NCBI GenBank assembly: GCA_003519545.1
Contig: DOWN01000150.1
Span: forward strand, 1 to 8,765
Direction of reading: 5' to 3'
Length of the DNA stretch: 8,765 bases
From: Bacteroidota bacterium
GTDB lineage: Bacteria; Bacteroidota; Ignavibacteria; Tepidaquicellales; Tepidaquicellaceae
The notes under the pieces are model-generated. The model worked only from the letters and a program-made list of their open reading frames with translations. It was not told the origin of the DNA and ran no database searches. The position numbers were made by a program, and so were the translations under genes. Positions within the stretch are counted from its first letter, which is position 1. Each line of letters starts with the position of its first letter. Below are positions 6,340 through 8,765 of this stretch, in pieces.

Positions 6340-7598
6340 TAGAAATTTTTACAGAACCACTAAAATACGAATTCATTCAACGTGCATTAATTGCTTCAAT
6401 AGCAATCGGAGTAAGTTGCGGACTTATTGGAACTTACATAATGCTTAGAAGGATGTCGCTTATCGGAGATGCACTTGCTCACTCGGTATTACCGGGTGTT
6501 GTAATCGCATTTATAGTATCCGGGAAAAGTGAAATTGCTTTATTCATTGGTGCGTTGATAGCCGGAGTAGTGTCATCTGTATTAATAAGTTTTGTTCAGA
6601 GAAATTCAAAAATTAAAGAAGATACTTCAATCGGTATAATATTTACGGGAGCATTTGCTCTAGGTATATTACTTGTCTCACAACTTAAACAGGTTCATAT
6701 AGATTTATCTTCATATTTATTTGGAGATGTTTTGGGAGTATCAAACGGGGATATTATACTTTCAGGAATTATAACTCTGTTAATTATTTTATCCGTAATA
6801 TTATTTTACAAACAATTACTCGTTACTTCATTTGATCCGGTTATGGCAAAGATTATCGGTATTTCAACCGGTGCAGTTCATTATTTTCTAATGACACTTT
6901 TATCAATGTCTATAGTTTCAGGATTGCAATCAGTAGGAGTAATTTTGATTATTGCAATGTTGATTACACCGCCTGCGACAGCATTTCTTTTGACTGACAA
7001 ACTTAAAAATTTATTAATTATATCATCTCTAACCGGAGTTATTTCGGCAATAGCGGGATTATATTTTTCATATTATTTCAACTGGACATCCGGAGCTAGT
7101 ATTGTGTTGGTTGCAGTTTTCTTTTTCGCATTAGCATTTTTATTTTCTCCAAAAGAAGGAATTGTAATGAAATATCTGAAACGTTTACGAACTCAGAAAA
7201 TTAATTCATCCGAAGATGTGGTAAGACTTGTATATAAATTCGGAGAAATAAAAAGTGCGAATGAATTAAAAAATATTTTGGTTGCGGAGACGGGAATTTC
7301 ATCAGTTAAAGTTAATGGAATTTTAACAGAGTTAATTAAAAAAGGTTGTGTGGTAAGAACAAACGGACATATTGAACTGACAGAGAAAGGCAAAGAAATG
7401 GCTGTTAAATTAATTCGTTCACACAGGTTATGGGAAACTTATATTACAGAGAAAAATATTGTAGATGAAGAAAATATTCATGAAGATGCACATAAATATG
7501 AGCATTTATTAAATGAAGATTTAGTAGAAGAGCTTGATAAAGAATTAGGTCATCCTGAAAAAGACCCGCATGGTTCACCAATACCAAAGAAAAAATAA
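6336..7598 (+). CDS. Metal ABC transporter permease (ABC-3 family) fused to a C-terminal DtxR-type regulator domain
   Basis: The protein has 420 residues, against roughly 270-290 for a plain permease. Residues 1-270 are an ABC-3 permease with about eight or nine hydrophobic segments and the family motif GDALAHSVLPG (44-54); the transport part ends with FLFSPKEG (268-275). After a basic linker (278-290), residues 291-352 form a winged helix and 353-417 a DtxR metal-binding/dimerisation domain ending DPHGSPIP. Candidate metal ligands by alignment with DtxR/MntR are Asp294, His363, Glu367, His382, His386, Glu389 and His390. The SH3/FeoA domain of the free regulator is absent, but the protein stops at a natural domain border, so this is not a truncation. 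The layout matches chlamydial YtgCR, in which the regulator is cleaved off and represses transcription. No second permease gene is present, so the permease probably forms a homodimer. Whether the domain binds DNA, or senses metal to gate transport, is unknown. Confidence 0.92.
   Translation: MIEIFTEPLKYEFIQRALIASIAIGVSCGLIGTYIMLRRMSLIGDALAHSVLPGVVIAFIVSGKSEIALFIGALIAGVVSSVLISFVQRNSKIKEDTSIGIIFTGAFALGILLVSQLKQVHIDLSSYLFGDVLGVSNGDIILSGIITLLIILSVILFYKQLLVTSFDPVMAKIIGISTGAVHYFLMTLLSMSIVSGLQSVGVILIIAMLITPPATAFLLTDKLKNLLIISSLTGVISAIAGLYFSYYFNWTSGASIVLVAVFFFALAFLFSPKEGIVMKYLKRLRTQKINSSEDVVRLVYKFGEIKSANELKNILVAETGISSVKVNGILTELIKKGCVVRTNGHIELTEKGKEMAVKLIRSHRLWETYITEKNIVDEENIHEDAHKYEHLLNEDLVEELDKELGHPEKDPHGSPIPKKK
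7154..7169 (+). promoter_or_regulatory. SD-like sequence and in-frame ATG at the permease/regulator junction
   Basis: AGAAGGA (7154-7160) lies 6 nt before an in-frame ATG (7167-7169, Met278), just after the last membrane segment. Initiation here would give a 143-residue soluble DtxR-type protein. No annotated gene start in the window has a comparable Shine-Dalgarno. However, the purines encode Lys-Glu-Gly within a motif common at the end of ABC-3 permeases, so the match may be incidental. Confidence 0.25.
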
Positions 7599-7602
7599 AA
7601 AC

Positions 7603-8688
7603 TTATTTAATTTTTAGTAACTCTGCTGATAAAGAATCATTTTTTAAAATAGAATCTTTAGTAACTGAGTTTATAAATGCTATTGATCTTTGTAATGCTA
7701 ACTTACCTGCATCAGTATCAAGTATAAACTGATATTCATGAGGTAAAGGAGGTTGATAATTCTCAGGATAAAATAAAGTATCAGTTTTAACTCCTAAAGA
7801 TTGCAGTTTTGCTGCAAGTTCAAATGAATAACTTTTCAAAGGATCAGCATTCCCTACTGAGATATAAGCAGTTGGAAATGAAGAAGTAACATAATCTACC
7901 ACTGAGCCGGTATAAAAAAATTTATTACTCTGAAAATCTTTTGTTCCGCTATAAGCCCATAATACCGTTTTCAAAAAACCACCAAAAGCCCCATCAAGAT
8001 TTACATCGTGCATATTATAAGGTCCACAATAAAGAATAACACCTTTGAGTGATGAAGGTTTAAGATAAGGAGTTATATTCATAATTTTTGAATAGTCAGG
8101 AGAAGTAATAATAGTGGCAAGTTGGGCAGCAATTTGAGCACCTCCTGAATCACCTGCCAATAAAATTTTTGAAGTGTCAATATGAAACTCTTTGTGATTA
8201 TCGATTATAAATTTTAATGCTTCGTTTGTTTGTTTTACAGGAACAGGATAATGAGAACCCGGAGCGAGAGAATAATTTAACTGAATAATTGTGTATCCGT
8301 TTGATGAAAGTATTTTACTGTAATTAGAAAGTTCACTTTTATCCCCTGCAATCCAGGCACCACCGTGAATCCAAACTATTGTAGGGAGAAGTTTAGAAGT
8401 ATTATCTATCTCAGCAGGGAAATATATATCAAGAAAAGTATCATCGGATTGCATATTATCTGAGTATTGTAAGTTAGTTATTGATTTAATACCGGGAGGG
8501 ACTAATCCTGCAAGGTCTTCATTCATCTTTTCACCATTCTTTTTGAATTCCATTCTGATAAGTAATGCCCCCGGGTAAGGACTAACTTGAAAAGCAATGT
8601 AAGTTACGGCAACTAAAAAAATTATCACCGCTAAAAAGTATAAAATAAATTTTTTAAGATTAAATTTTTTTTTCAATTTAGTTTCCAT
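7603..8688 (-). CDS. Membrane-anchored alpha/beta hydrolase (esterase/lipase, HSL/BD-FAE-like)
   Basis: The protein has 361 residues. A basic start and one hydrophobic segment (about 14-34) without a clear cleavage site suggest an N-terminal membrane anchor with the catalytic domain in the periplasm. Residues 83-340 form an alpha/beta-hydrolase fold: HGGAW (108-112) is the oxyanion-hole motif of hormone-sensitive-lipase-like esterases, and GDSGG (179-183) carries the nucleophile Ser181. Asp282 (VGNADPL) and His317 (LPHEYQ) complete a plausible triad. Such enzymes hydrolyse carboxylic esters of small or medium acyl groups; the natural substrate cannot be told. The gene converges on the metal operon with only 4 nt between stop codons and no strong terminator, so the two transcripts may overlap. 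There is no Shine-Dalgarno; the start is preceded by an A-rich leader. No link with metal transport is apparent. Confidence 0.9.
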   Translation of the reverse strand: METKLKKKFNLKKFILYFLAVIIFLVAVTYIAFQVSPYPGALLIRMEFKKNGEKMNEDLAGLVPPGIKSITNLQYSDNMQSDDTFLDIYFPAEIDNTSKLLPTIVWIHGGAWIAGDKSELSNYSKILSSNGYTIIQLNYSLAPGSHYPVPVKQTNEALKFIIDNHKEFHIDTSKILLAGDSGGAQIAAQLATIITSPDYSKIMNITPYLKPSSLKGVILYCGPYNMHDVNLDGAFGGFLKTVLWAYSGTKDFQSNKFFYTGSVVDYVTSSFPTAYISVGNADPLKSYSFELAAKLQSLGVKTDTLFYPENYQPPLPHEYQFILDTDAGKLALQRSIAFINSVTKDSILKNDSLSAELLKIK

Positions 8689-8765
8689 TTGTTTTTGGTT
8701 GATTACCTTAAGGATTCAGAGATAAATTAAGGAATTAATGAATTAAATAAAATTGAGAATTGTAT

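Noticed and set aside
7193..7393. 66-codon minus-strand open frame
   Set aside because: It is antisense to the fused DtxR domain, which is clearly the coding strand by its homology.
7593..7615. AAATAA-AAAC-TTATTT hairpin plus T-run between the convergent genes
   Set aside because: The stem is six A/T pairs only, too weak to call a terminator in DNA this AT-rich.
8706..8713. CCTTAAGG palindrome upstream of the hydrolase gene
   Set aside because: It is a perfect 8-bp palindrome but lacks TTAGG/CCTAA arms and is short enough to occur by chance; nothing ties it to metal regulation.

Overview
The window is AT-rich. None of the annotated genes has a Shine-Dalgarno sequence ahead of its start; A/T-rich leaders precede the starts instead. 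Together with the Bacteroidota-style lipobox, the 'TDRPDxTES' outer-membrane barrel family and a TAnnTTTG-like -7 element, this suggests a Gram-negative bacterium of the Bacteroidota/Ignavibacteriota/Chlorobi group. That assignment is an inference; no rRNA or marker gene is present.

Layout: positions 1-269 hold at most the last codons of a plus-strand gene (ending at 85), then non-coding DNA and a strong hairpin at 227-254. Positions 270-2183 (minus) encode an exported S9-family (prolyl-oligopeptidase type) peptidase. A 161-bp divergent intergenic region carries a near-perfect inverted repeat TTAGG-CATA-CCTAA (2288-2301), a likely DtxR/MntR-type operator. From 2345 to 7598 there is one compact plus-strand operon of six genes: a DtxR/MntR-family metal-dependent repressor, a TroA/ZnuA-type metal-binding lipoprotein, two tandem paralogous outer-membrane beta-barrel proteins, an ABC ATPase, and an ABC-3 family permease whose C-terminus is a second DtxR-type domain. 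Most junctions overlap by 4 nt or are separated by only 1-5 nt, so the genes are probably co-transcribed. A membrane-anchored alpha/beta hydrolase (7603-8688, minus) converges on the end of the operon with a 4-nt gap.

How the genes work together: the operon looks like a complete import route for a transition metal (Mn, Fe or Zn; sequence alone does not decide). The barrels may serve the outer membrane, the lipoprotein captures the metal in the periplasm, and the ATPase/permease pair moves it across the inner membrane. The first gene probably represses the operon through the inverted repeat when metal is plentiful.

The most notable point is the fused permease-regulator. It keeps a full winged helix and all expected metal-ligand positions, but has no C-terminal SH3/FeoA domain. 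The operon therefore encodes two metal sensors, one free and one tethered to the transporter. The architecture resembles chlamydial YtgCR, where a permease-fused repressor is released by cleavage. Here an SD-like sequence and an in-frame ATG lie exactly at the domain junction, which offers a second possible way to make a free regulator.
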